This document shows, in pieces, positions 51,690 to 60,033 of a stretch of 64,000 nucleotides of DNA. The stretch spans positions 1 to 64,000 of the forward strand of contig SVIW01000006.1 in assembly GCA_015069295.1 (NCBI GenBank), in the 5' to 3' direction. The DNA is from Clostridiales bacterium (GTDB taxonomy: Bacteria; Bacillota; Clostridia; Christensenellales; Borkfalkiaceae). Both the position numbers and the translations under genes were made by a program. The notes below the pieces were generated by a model. That model worked only from the letters and a program-made list of their open reading frames with translations, searched no databases and was not told where the DNA came from. Positions within the stretch are counted from its first letter, which is position 1, and each line of letters begins with the position of its first letter.

Positions 51690-51739
51690 TCCACCTTGCG
51701 CCTTGCGCAGGCGGCTTTCACCAATGCGTAAAAGCCGCC
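51690..51739 (-). other. Hairpins between the surface protein and fucosidase genes
   Basis: GGCGGCTTT (51710-51718) pairs with AAAGCCGCC (51731-51739), followed by a small TGCGC-AAG-GCGCA hairpin. There is no T tail, so this is more likely a stabilising or attenuating structure than a full terminator; the genes may be partly co-transcribed. Confidence 0.5.
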
Positions 51740-51754
51740 GCGAAAAGCTATAGT

Positions 51755-54064
51755 TTAGTCTTCTTTCTTCTTTTTAAGAACGACTACTGCCGCGCCAAGC
51801 ATAGCAACCGCTGCGCTTACGCCACCGATTACGCTGCCGCAACCCGTCGATTCTTCTTCAGGAGTAGGTTTGTCGGGATTTTCAGGAGTAGGTTCATCGG
51901 GAATTTTAGTATAAACTGCGTTAACTGTTACTTCGCCCGTCGTCAATTCGTAAGATTCCCAAACCGCCGTATAACCGTCTTTTGCAGGCACTTCGGGAAC
52001 GGTAATTTCTTTATCTTCTACCGTGTAAGTATCCGTACCAACCGTTTCGCCGTCCGCCACGAAGGTTACGGTGTATTCGATTGCCGATTTCACAATCGTG
52101 AAGGTAGGCGTGCTGTCCAAAGGTAATACGTCAGGAAGCGCTTCCGCCCAAACGTATTCGTAACCTTCTTCCGCATCAGCGGGCAACATTGCTTTAATTT
52201 CCGCCAATTTTTCCGCTCTGTTTTCCGTGTTGTATGCAACGACCGTGCTTGCGCCCGTTGCGTCTACTACCGTCGCCGAGCTTTCTGCATAAGCATCCCA
52301 AACGCCGTTTACGTATACGAAAATCGCTTCTTCCGTCGTTACGTAGCAGGTTTCCGTACCGTTTGCGATAAATGCGCTGGACGGGAACTGCGTACCTGCG
52401 GGAATTACGATTTTATCCCCTTCTGCCGATTCCGCTATTGCGAAATAGAAAGTATTAGGATGCGTCCACATCTGCAAATAACCGTCGATTTCGCCCTCTT
52501 TTGCAGGCGCGCTTTCGTTAAGCGCCACGCCGTTATACGTAATGTTAGACATCGTATTCAACGCCGAAATCTCACTATATTCAAAACCTTGGTTCGGCGT
52601 ATCGTAATCGGATTGAGAAAGCTGAATACCCAAACGACCGTTATTGTAGCCGTACATAGTAACGCTTACTTCCGTTTCCTCAAAATCGATTACTTTGCCC
52701 CAATTCGCGCCGTCGAATTTATACGTAACGGTTTCCGTCGCAACATAGCAGGTTTCCGTGCCGTTTGCGATAAATGCGCTGGACGGGAACTGCGTACCTG
52801 CAGGAATCACGATCGTATCCTCTGCTTTCGGTTCTGCCATGGGGAAGTAAATCGTATTCGGTCTCGTCCACATCTGCAACAGCATTTGCCCGTCGTTTGC
52901 CGTACCAAGACAATCCTTCAACGCAACGTCGTTATACGTAATGCTCGACAGCGTATTTAAAGCCGCAATCACCACGGGCTTAAACGCTTGGTTCGGCGTA
53001 TCATAATCGGATTCGCTTAATTGTAACCCAATCGAATTATTTGCATAATCGTAGATAGAAACACTAACTTCCGTTTCCTTGAACACGATTACCTTGCCCC
53101 AGTTCGTACCGTCAAACTTAAACGTAGCGTCCTCGGTGGTTACGTAATAATTCGGCGTGCCGTCTGCAATAAACGCGCTAGACGGGAACTGCGTGCCTTT
53201 AGGGATTACAATCGTATCCCCAGAAACAGGCGCTTCCATCGGGAAGTAGAAGGTATTAGGGTGCGTCCACATATTCAAATACGCGTCGATGTTTCCTTCC
53301 AACGGCGAAGAAGCTTCGCTAAGCGCCACGCCGTTATACGTAATGTTAGACAACGTATTCAAGGAAGCTATCGCCGTGTATTCAAAGCCTTGGTTTGCCG
53401 TATCGTAATCGGACTGAGAAAGCTGAATACCCAAACGGTTATTGTTAAATCCGTACATGGTAACGCTTACTTCCGTTTCCGTAGGTTCAACCTCAACGCT
53501 AATCGACCAATCCATCGACTCTTTTGCGGTAGTGGCGTTGTTGGTGAGCACGTGCGTATCCTCTATGGTATATACCGTCGTTCCTTCCCCGTTCGTATAA
53601 TTAAACGAAGGGAATTGCGTACCTGCGGGAATTACAACCTTCGTTACGTTCGTTGCGTCGTACACGTCGCCGTCCAACTGATAGCTAACGCTGTTCGTTT
53701 CCGTCCAAATATTGTAATAAACGTTCTTGTCCCACTTCGCCGACGTTTCGGGGAATGCTTCGCGCAACGTTACGCAATCCGTTTCACTCGTATATACTAA
53801 AATGCTGTCCGCTGTGTTACAATCATCCCAACTTGCCGCTGCCGCGGTGGTAGGGCCAGCTTCACTGTAATCAACCCCATCAAGGAAGAAAAGCAATCGA
53901 GAATTACGAAGATGTACTTTTGTAATCGTCGTTTCCGTTTCCGTTACCGTGTCGGGAAGTTCTGCACTTGTCCTTTCCGCCTCCAACGAAAGCCCCGCGC
54001 ACAGCGTTGCCGCCATTGCAAACGAAGCAGCCAAGGTTAACCATTTCTTTTTGCTGTCTGTCAT
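51755..54064 (-). CDS. Surface protein with four PAGTQFPS repeats and a GCGS C-terminal anchor
   Basis: A 769-residue exported protein. A signal peptide (about residues 8-30) is followed by one divergent and three close copies of a ~125-residue beta-rich module. The module runs from TEVSVTMYGYNNxRLGIQLS through MWTHPNTFYF to IVIPAGTQFPSSAFI and YVTTE. A linker, a FFD-like strand (EYTVTFVADGETVGTDTYTV) and a proline/glutamate stretch come next. It ends TGCGS plus a membrane helix plus KKKKED, a tripartite sorting-signal pattern. It is probably a glycan- or host-surface-binding protein; there is no catalytic motif. A helical C-terminal tail distinguishes it from the neighbouring secreted giant. 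Confidence 0.82.
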   Translation of the reverse strand: MTDSKKKWLTLAASFAMAATLCAGLSLEAERTSAELPDTVTETETTITKVHLRNSRLLFFLDGVDYSEAGPTTAAAASWDDCNTADSILVYTSETDCVTLREAFPETSAKWDKNVYYNIWTETNSVSYQLDGDVYDATNVTKVVIPAGTQFPSFNYTNGEGTTVYTIEDTHVLTNNATTAKESMDWSISVEVEPTETEVSVTMYGFNNNRLGIQLSQSDYDTANQGFEYTAIASLNTLSNITYNGVALSEASSPLEGNIDAYLNMWTHPNTFYFPMEAPVSGDTIVIPKGTQFPSSAFIADGTPNYYVTTEDATFKFDGTNWGKVIVFKETEVSVSIYDYANNSIGLQLSESDYDTPNQAFKPVVIAALNTLSSITYNDVALKDCLGTANDGQMLLQMWTRPNTIYFPMAEPKAEDTIVIPAGTQFPSSAFIANGTETCYVATETVTYKFDGANWGKVIDFEETEVSVTMYGYNNGRLGIQLSQSDYDTPNQGFEYSEISALNTMSNITYNGVALNESAPAKEGEIDGYLQMWTHPNTFYFAIAESAEGDKIVIPAGTQFPSSAFIANGTETCYVTTEEAIFVYVNGVWDAYAESSATVVDATGASTVVAYNTENRAEKLAEIKAMLPADAEEGYEYVWAEALPDVLPLDSTPTFTIVKSAIEYTVTFVADGETVGTDTYTVEDKEITVPEVPAKDGYTAVWESYELTTGEVTVNAVYTKIPDEPTPENPDKPTPEEESTGCGSVIGGVSAAVAMLGAAVVVLKKKKED

Positions 54065-54092
54065 CTCTTTTTCTCCTTACCTATTTTTTTCC

Positions 54093-54122
54093 CGTCTCCC
54101 CCTTTTTTTCAAGAGGGAGACG
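54093..54122. other. Hairpin before the 769-residue surface protein gene
   Basis: An eight-pair CGTCTCCC/GGGAGACG stem between the small peptide gene and the surface protein gene. T-rich sequence follows on the plus strand only, so on the transcribed strand it is probably an mRNA structure. Confidence 0.5.
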
Positions 54123-54134
54123 AAATTTTTTTAA

Positions 54135-54260
54135 TTAGTCCCAAGTATCTCCATACTCGCCTTCGTAGTTACCGTTGCCGTCGCCCTCCAAACTTACAGT
54201 CAAGACGTCCGACTTTTCCAGTTCAATAAGGGAAATAAAAAGTTCTTTATAGATTTTCAT
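54135..54260 (-). CDS. 41-residue acidic peptide of unknown function
   Basis: A short gene with an excellent AAGGAGGAG ribosome site, starting 13 bases after the giant protein's stop and clearly translated with it. The product starts MKIYKELFISLIELEKSDVL, continues TVSLEGDG and ends EYGDTWD: a basic and hydrophobic front, a DVLTVS core, and a glycine/acidic tail with one tryptophan. There is no signal peptide and no cysteine. I recall similar short clostridial proteins annotated as hypothetical, but cannot confirm that here. It may be a peptide precursor, a small partner of the surface proteins, or a regulator. Confidence 0.72.
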   Translation of the reverse strand: MKIYKELFISLIELEKSDVLTVSLEGDGNGNYEGEYGDTWD

Positions 54261-54273
54261 ATTTATCTCCTCC

Positions 54274-57200
54274 TTATCGTACTTGCACGCAAACGTTTGT
54301 GAAATCACAAGTGATTATAACGTACCCATTGACCACGCTATACGCGCTTTCCGACAACAATTTACCGTTGCAGTAGACGTTTTGCCCTTCGCTGTACGCC
54401 AAGGTAAACGTCGCTTTCAGCAAGCTACCCTCTTCGCCCGAAATATCGGAAAGCACAACGGTATTCTCTGTTGCATAACAGCTGTACGTTATGCCGCCAA
54501 ACGACAATCCTTTCATCGCAAAGTATTCAAGATTGCCAAGATTGGGAGTAACGTGCAGAACGCCGTAGTTTGCCGTCAAGCCAAGATAGGTCTTCGGCGC
54601 GGTCGCATACAGCATAGACGCTTCTTTAAACTCGTCTTGAAGCCCAAGCTCGCCACTGCCGTCTGCGCCTTGCAAGCTGTTGCCGCCGTTTGCCGCATAG
54701 TAGTCTTTAAAGAAATCCGCATAGTTACCCGAACCGTCATTTGCCGCGTAGTAATCACTAACGCTTGCAAACCAACCCGCGATGGCAGAAAGTCGAGCAT
54801 TGGCGTTCTCCACGCCCAAAACTCTTGCACGCGCCATAATATCGTAATAGGAAACGTGCATAATCGTACCGCCGTCTTGACACCAATATGCAAAAGCTTT
54901 ATCCGTGTACATCTCAATATAGTCGGAGTTTGCGGTATGCTCTACCGTCGTAGATACGGGAGCGAAGACTCTTTGATAAATCGCCGCGCCCGTTACTTTA
55001 TCGCCCGAAACGCTGCGGTCGCCGTTGATCCATTGCATTACTGAAAGCGCCTTATCCTCGTCCGCGATACCCGCCGCAACGATGTGCAAGTTCAGCTCGG
55101 TAAAGCCGTAGTCCATAAGCGTTCCCGCCGCCTTACCGTCGGACGACGCTTTGTCGCGTACCGACCAAGCGTATCTGCCCGTTTCTTCGTTGTAGAAAGT
55201 CGAATTGATATTCGCCTTTACCGTCTCCGCCAAATTGCGAAGCTCCGCAGCCGTATACGACCAGTTCGCCGTCTTTTCTACGCCGTCAAGACCGTGCCAT
55301 TCGATACTTGCCGCAGCGGAAATACCGTTTGCCGCTGCCACCTCTTCCATTTCTGCCATTGCAAGCAATGCTTCGTAGAAATAGGTGTTCGCCTCGGCGT
55401 TAAGATTCCCCGAAGGATAGATATCCCAGAACCCGTTAGGCACGCCGTAATAGCTGTCGTGTCTATGCAAATAGCTGTTGTTAAGCAGTCCGTTCTCACC
55501 TTGCAGGGGTTTCAACATAAACAACATTGCCTTTCTTGCCCGTTCGAGATTGTTTTCAATCAATTCGACGTCGTTGTGGAAGGACGCGTACTCGTTGAGC
55601 GCGATAACGTATTTCGCACCGTTGGTGCTCTGACGGGAGTCGCCCATGCCGCGCACGTAATCGAGGTCAATCGTTACGTTTGCAGACTCGTAGCCCTCGT
55701 TTAAGATAACGAAGAACCTGAAATCCCCGATTTGTTGATTTTTATAATTTGCATGCGTGTACATAGGGAAATACGAACGGTACATACCCTTTTCGTACGT
55801 CGTATAAGGGTTGCTTGCGTATTCAGATTGCAACACCTCGTAAACGTCAGCTTGAACGCTGTCGCTCGTACCCGTACCGCTCATTACCCGCCATTGAATA
55901 CCGAAATCCTTGATTGCCGCTGGCGTATCCGTCAGGAAACGAAGCTCGATAATCGGCGCGTTTTCCGCCGCATAATAAATCCCCGACGTCCATTTTTTAA
56001 ATCCGTTTTGCGTTGCGTCCTTGGCGTCAAAGACAATTCTGCCGTCCGAGTTCGCGCCGCCCGTATACCGCAGAACGCCGTTGATTTGCTGACTCGTGGT
56101 ATTAGCCCCGCTAACCGTCCAGCCGCTATCTTCAAGATAGGTACTCTCGTAAGCGCCGCTTGCATTCCAAGAGTTATATTCTGCCAGCAACGCCGAGTCT
56201 GTAATGGTAGCTTTGCTAATAAATTCTGCGTGGAAGGATTCAAAGCCCGCCGTTTCATAATCGGGGAAGGGCCAGCCCTGTCCGTTCATATAATAGGACG
56301 GCGTTACCGTCGAATAGTCCGGCGCGTTATTTGCCGTATGCGGATGGGTATCGTTAAAGTCAGAATACACGTTGCCGTGTTTGTCTACGTCAATGTTGTT
56401 GAGGTAGAACTCGATATTCTTATCTGCATCGTAATAGCTAACTGACCCGTTCGAATTGAGGGCTTTCAGCTTGGTTGCGTTCATCCAAGCAATCGCCTCC
56501 GTTCCCCAATCCGCTTGATAGGTTACGACTGCACCCGTCTGCGAATGGGTAACCGCGTTATCCCCCGCTGCTGAGTACAACGCGTAATACTCGTTGTAGA
56601 ATTGCGCAAGCTCTTCGTCAGAGGCATAATAGCAAAGCGCGCTGTCTCCCTCCACGATAAAGGAAACCGTATAAAGGTTATCCGCAAAGCTCTCCTCTAC
56701 GATTCTGTTCCCTCTAATAGGCAAACCGTTAAGCAGCAACAAGGGCTTTTCGCCGTCTACCGTAATTTTCACCGTCGCCACGTTCGCCGCCAAAGATTCG
56801 AAAACGAAACTCGTAATCGGCGTATCAACCGCGTCTTGACTTTGGCTAACCACGCCCGTTTCCGCGTCGAATACAAGACTTGCCACCGTAGAGGTGTATT
56901 GCTTTAAGATTTCTCTTTGCGCGCTCGTATACGAAGCCTCCGCGTCTTTATAAGCCGCCGTCGCAACCTCGTAGATCGTTCTTGCGTTTGCTTCGTTATA
57001 ATCGCCGTAAACGCATTCCGTCGTGCCGTCCTCGTACAATACGATGATATACGCACGCGCCGCGTAAGCACGGTTATAGTTCGCAAGCTTGACCGTTTGA
57101 ATGGTCGCGCGCGCCGTCAAAATCCCGTAAACGTCAAAGGTGAACGGCGATTTGCCTGCAAGCTCGCTATACAGATGGAAATCCGCAGGCGCGGCGCTGT

Positions 57201-59958
57201 GGTCTGCGTTAAAGCCCGCGCTGCCGATCGTGTCCACGGGGAGTACGCAAAGCCCGATCCCGTAAACGTACGCTTTCGCCGCCACGTAGCTGCTTTCTTC
57301 CAGAGTTGCCGTAAAACGGATACCCGAAGAGCCAACGTCGCTGCCCATACGAATCGAAGCGCCGTCCAACAAGCCGTAGCTTACGTATACAGCCTTTACC
57401 TTTCCGCTAACCGTCGCCGTCGTACCCGCCTTGTAAAGCTTGCCGTCGATTTCATAGCCGATAAAGATACTCGACCCCATATTCGGCATTTCAGGCAACA
57501 GCTCGCCAACCTCTACCCAATTGATTGCCGACGTCGTAATCCAGCAGTCCTTGTCCGCAATAAATACCGTGTCCGTGGAAACGACGAAACAATTTAACTC
57601 GCCCTCGGTTACGTATGCAAGAGAAGGAATTTGACAGCCCGCCTTAATGCTGACCTGTTGCGCCGTGATCTTACCAGGAATCAAGAAACCGATACAACCG
57701 AATTCGCTATACAAATTGATATATACTTCGCTGATGTTAAATTCGCTAAGCGGCGTACCGTCAATCTCGATATAGGAAAGCGTATTCATCTCGCGGATAG
57801 CCGAAATCGCGCCGGTGAGCCCTACGGTACCGTAATCGTTCCCCGCCACTTGAATAAACAAACCGGTACGGTTGTTGTTTTCTTCATAATACAACAGATT
57901 TCTGTCGCCCAACAACGGGGTTACTTCCGTCTCGATTTCCTCGAAGGAAAGAACCTTATTCCAAGTCGTTGCAGTCTCCGCGTCCGTACTGCCGTTTTTA
58001 AAGACGTACGTTTCCGTCGTAGTGTATGCAATCGCTTCTCCGCCGTTATTGGTATAGTTATAGGAAGGGAACTGCGTACCTGCGGGAATTTCTATCTTAA
58101 TAAAGGACAAGCCGTTATACCCGGATTTAAGCGGATAACTAATACAGTTCGGTTCCGTCCAAACGTTATAATACAATTTATCGCCCGAAGAAGTATCCAA
58201 TACCTCGCGCAAGGTAAGATATTTTTTCTCGCTGGTATAAAGTTTAATTTGATCGAGCGTATTATACTGCTGATATTTTTCGCCGACCGCCGTCGTAGAG
58301 CAGGAAGAATAGTCGTTGACCGTCAAGAAAATCAACAATCTGTTCGTATTGCGGATATGAATATACCTTTTTTCGGTCCCGTTTTCGGTCCCAACCTCCG
58401 TATCCGTTTCTTCAAACGTGAGTATTTCGGTATATACCGCGTTTACGACCTTATTGCCGCCGTTAAGGGTATAACTTTCCCAAGCCCCCGTGTACCCGTC
58501 TTTTACGGGCACGGCAGGCACGGCGATATCGTTATTGCTTACCGTATATTCGCGGGTTTCGTATACCTCGCCGTCCACCATAAAGGTAACGGTGTACACT
58601 TGTTCCCAAGTTCCGTCTACGTTGATAAACGTAACGTCCTCGGTGGTTACAAAGCAAGTTTTCGTGCCGTTTTCGATATACGCGCTAGACGGGAACTGCG
58701 TACCTGCGGGAATTACAATCGTATCTCCAGCGTTAGGCGCTGCAATGTAGAAATAGAAAGTATTAGGATGCGTCCACATCTGCAAATAACAGTCGTCCGT
58801 CCCATTGTTTTCAACGAAATAACTTTCTAACGCATTTCCGTTATACGTAATATTCGTCATCGTATTCAAATCCGAGATTGCGCTGATTTCAAAGGCTTGG
58901 TTCAGCGTATCGTAATCGGATTCGGAAAGCTGAATACCCAAACGGTCGTTGTTGTAGCCGTACATAGTAACGCTAACTTCCGTTTCATCAAATACGATTG
59001 TTTCAGCCCAAGCGCTGCCGTTGAATTTATACGCAACCGTTTCAGTCGTTACGTACACAAGCTCGGACGTACCGTTTACGTATGCGCTAGACGGGAACTG
59101 CGTACCTGCGGGAATTACAATCGTATCCCCTGCTACAGGCTCTTCCATATGGAAATAGAAAGTATTAGGATGCGTCCACATCTGCAAATAGCAATCCCAC
59201 GTTCCATTGTCTTCCCCAAAATAACTGCTTAACGTATTTCCGTTATACGTGATATTCGTCATCGTATTCAAATCCGAGATTGCGCCGATTTCAAATCCTT
59301 GGTTTGCCGTAGCATAATCGGATTGAGAAAGTTGAATACCCAAACGGCTATTGTTATAGCCGTACATGGTAACGCTGACTTCCGTGAATGTCCAACGCGA
59401 CCAGTCGATAGAGTCTGTAGCGGAAGTGCCGATGTTATTATTTATAAACACGGTATCTTCCGTCGTTACGTATGCCGTTGCTTCGCCGCCGTTATTCGTA
59501 TACCCGTACGAAGGGAACTGCGTACCCGCAGGAATTACCACTTTCGTTACGTTCGCATTATTAAAACCGCTCTTTAATGCGTAGGAAACGGTGCCCGTCT
59601 CTCCCCATACGTTATAATAGTAAGGATCGCTATTCACTATATCGCTAAGGGTGTATTCTCCGCTTTCCGTATAGACTAAAACGTTATTTAAGGTGTTATA
59701 AGACGCAGCATTCGCTTTAGTAATCTCTGTCGTTGCCGGTACGCCTGTATAATCGTGCGTATTCAAGAAGAACAGCAATCTATTCGTATTGCGAAGATGA
59801 ATCTTCGTAACGCTCGTATTCGTCGCAGTAAAACTCGTTTCTGCCGAAACGGTTGCTTTTACGTCGTCGCGCGCGGAGAAAACAATCCCAAAGCAAAGCG
59901 CAAGGCTCATTACGAGGGATAACAAAATCGTCCACAAAGCTTTTTTACATTTACTCAT
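54274..59958 (-). CDS. Giant secreted repeat protein with a C-terminal glycosidase-like domain
   Basis: An 1894-residue exported protein: a signal peptide near residues 8-34, then five ~115-residue modules of the PAGTQFPS type, with one FFD-like strand (VPAVPVKDGYTGAWESY) between modules. A middle region of about 350 residues has an SGIRFTATLEES-type surface domain. A beta-sandwich binding part (VSGANTTSQQINGVLRYTG) and a helical (alpha/alpha)6-like domain from about residue 1450 follow. The latter shows HRHDSYYGVPNGFWDIYPSG, repeated helix pairs and EFKEASMLYATAPKTYLGL. That part resembles inverting glycosidases of the GH78/GH63 type, without a certain family. There is no anchor, so it is secreted. 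Confidence 0.8.
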   Translation of the reverse strand: MSKCKKALWTILLSLVMSLALCFGIVFSARDDVKATVSAETSFTATNTSVTKIHLRNTNRLLFFLNTHDYTGVPATTEITKANAASYNTLNNVLVYTESGEYTLSDIVNSDPYYYNVWGETGTVSYALKSGFNNANVTKVVIPAGTQFPSYGYTNNGGEATAYVTTEDTVFINNNIGTSATDSIDWSRWTFTEVSVTMYGYNNSRLGIQLSQSDYATANQGFEIGAISDLNTMTNITYNGNTLSSYFGEDNGTWDCYLQMWTHPNTFYFHMEEPVAGDTIVIPAGTQFPSSAYVNGTSELVYVTTETVAYKFNGSAWAETIVFDETEVSVTMYGYNNDRLGIQLSESDYDTLNQAFEISAISDLNTMTNITYNGNALESYFVENNGTDDCYLQMWTHPNTFYFYIAAPNAGDTIVIPAGTQFPSSAYIENGTKTCFVTTEDVTFINVDGTWEQVYTVTFMVDGEVYETREYTVSNNDIAVPAVPVKDGYTGAWESYTLNGGNKVVNAVYTEILTFEETDTEVGTENGTEKRYIHIRNTNRLLIFLTVNDYSSCSTTAVGEKYQQYNTLDQIKLYTSEKKYLTLREVLDTSSGDKLYYNVWTEPNCISYPLKSGYNGLSFIKIEIPAGTQFPSYNYTNNGGEAIAYTTTETYVFKNGSTDAETATTWNKVLSFEEIETEVTPLLGDRNLLYYEENNNRTGLFIQVAGNDYGTVGLTGAISAIREMNTLSYIEIDGTPLSEFNISEVYINLYSEFGCIGFLIPGKITAQQVSIKAGCQIPSLAYVTEGELNCFVVSTDTVFIADKDCWITTSAINWVEVGELLPEMPNMGSSIFIGYEIDGKLYKAGTTATVSGKVKAVYVSYGLLDGASIRMGSDVGSSGIRFTATLEESSYVAAKAYVYGIGLCVLPVDTIGSAGFNADHSAAPADFHLYSELAGKSPFTFDVYGILTARATIQTVKLANYNRAYAARAYIIVLYEDGTTECVYGDYNEANARTIYEVATAAYKDAEASYTSAQREILKQYTSTVASLVFDAETGVVSQSQDAVDTPITSFVFESLAANVATVKITVDGEKPLLLLNGLPIRGNRIVEESFADNLYTVSFIVEGDSALCYYASDEELAQFYNEYYALYSAAGDNAVTHSQTGAVVTYQADWGTEAIAWMNATKLKALNSNGSVSYYDADKNIEFYLNNIDVDKHGNVYSDFNDTHPHTANNAPDYSTVTPSYYMNGQGWPFPDYETAGFESFHAEFISKATITDSALLAEYNSWNASGAYESTYLEDSGWTVSGANTTSQQINGVLRYTGGANSDGRIVFDAKDATQNGFKKWTSGIYYAAENAPIIELRFLTDTPAAIKDFGIQWRVMSGTGTSDSVQADVYEVLQSEYASNPYTTYEKGMYRSYFPMYTHANYKNQQIGDFRFFVILNEGYESANVTIDLDYVRGMGDSRQSTNGAKYVIALNEYASFHNDVELIENNLERARKAMLFMLKPLQGENGLLNNSYLHRHDSYYGVPNGFWDIYPSGNLNAEANTYFYEALLAMAEMEEVAAANGISAAASIEWHGLDGVEKTANWSYTAAELRNLAETVKANINSTFYNEETGRYAWSVRDKASSDGKAAGTLMDYGFTELNLHIVAAGIADEDKALSVMQWINGDRSVSGDKVTGAAIYQRVFAPVSTTVEHTANSDYIEMYTDKAFAYWCQDGGTIMHVSYYDIMARARVLGVENANARLSAIAGWFASVSDYYAANDGSGNYADFFKDYYAANGGNSLQGADGSGELGLQDEFKEASMLYATAPKTYLGLTANYGVLHVTPNLGNLEYFAMKGLSFGGITYSCYATENTVVLSDISGEEGSLLKATFTLAYSEGQNVYCNGKLLSESAYSVVNGYVIITCDFTNVCVQVR

Positions 59959-59987
59959 ATTTTACCTCTTATTGAAAAAGCATTTTT

Positions 59988-60020
59988 GTGTAATCCGCGC
60001 GTTATCTGCGCGGATTACAC
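59988..60020 (-). other. Perfect 13-pair hairpin between two surface protein genes
   Basis: GTGTAATCCGCGC pairs with GCGCGGATTACAC around a seven-base loop. No T run follows, so it may protect or process the mRNA between the 824- and 1894-residue protein genes rather than end it. Confidence 0.6.
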
Positions 60021-60033
60021 ACTAATAAAGTTA

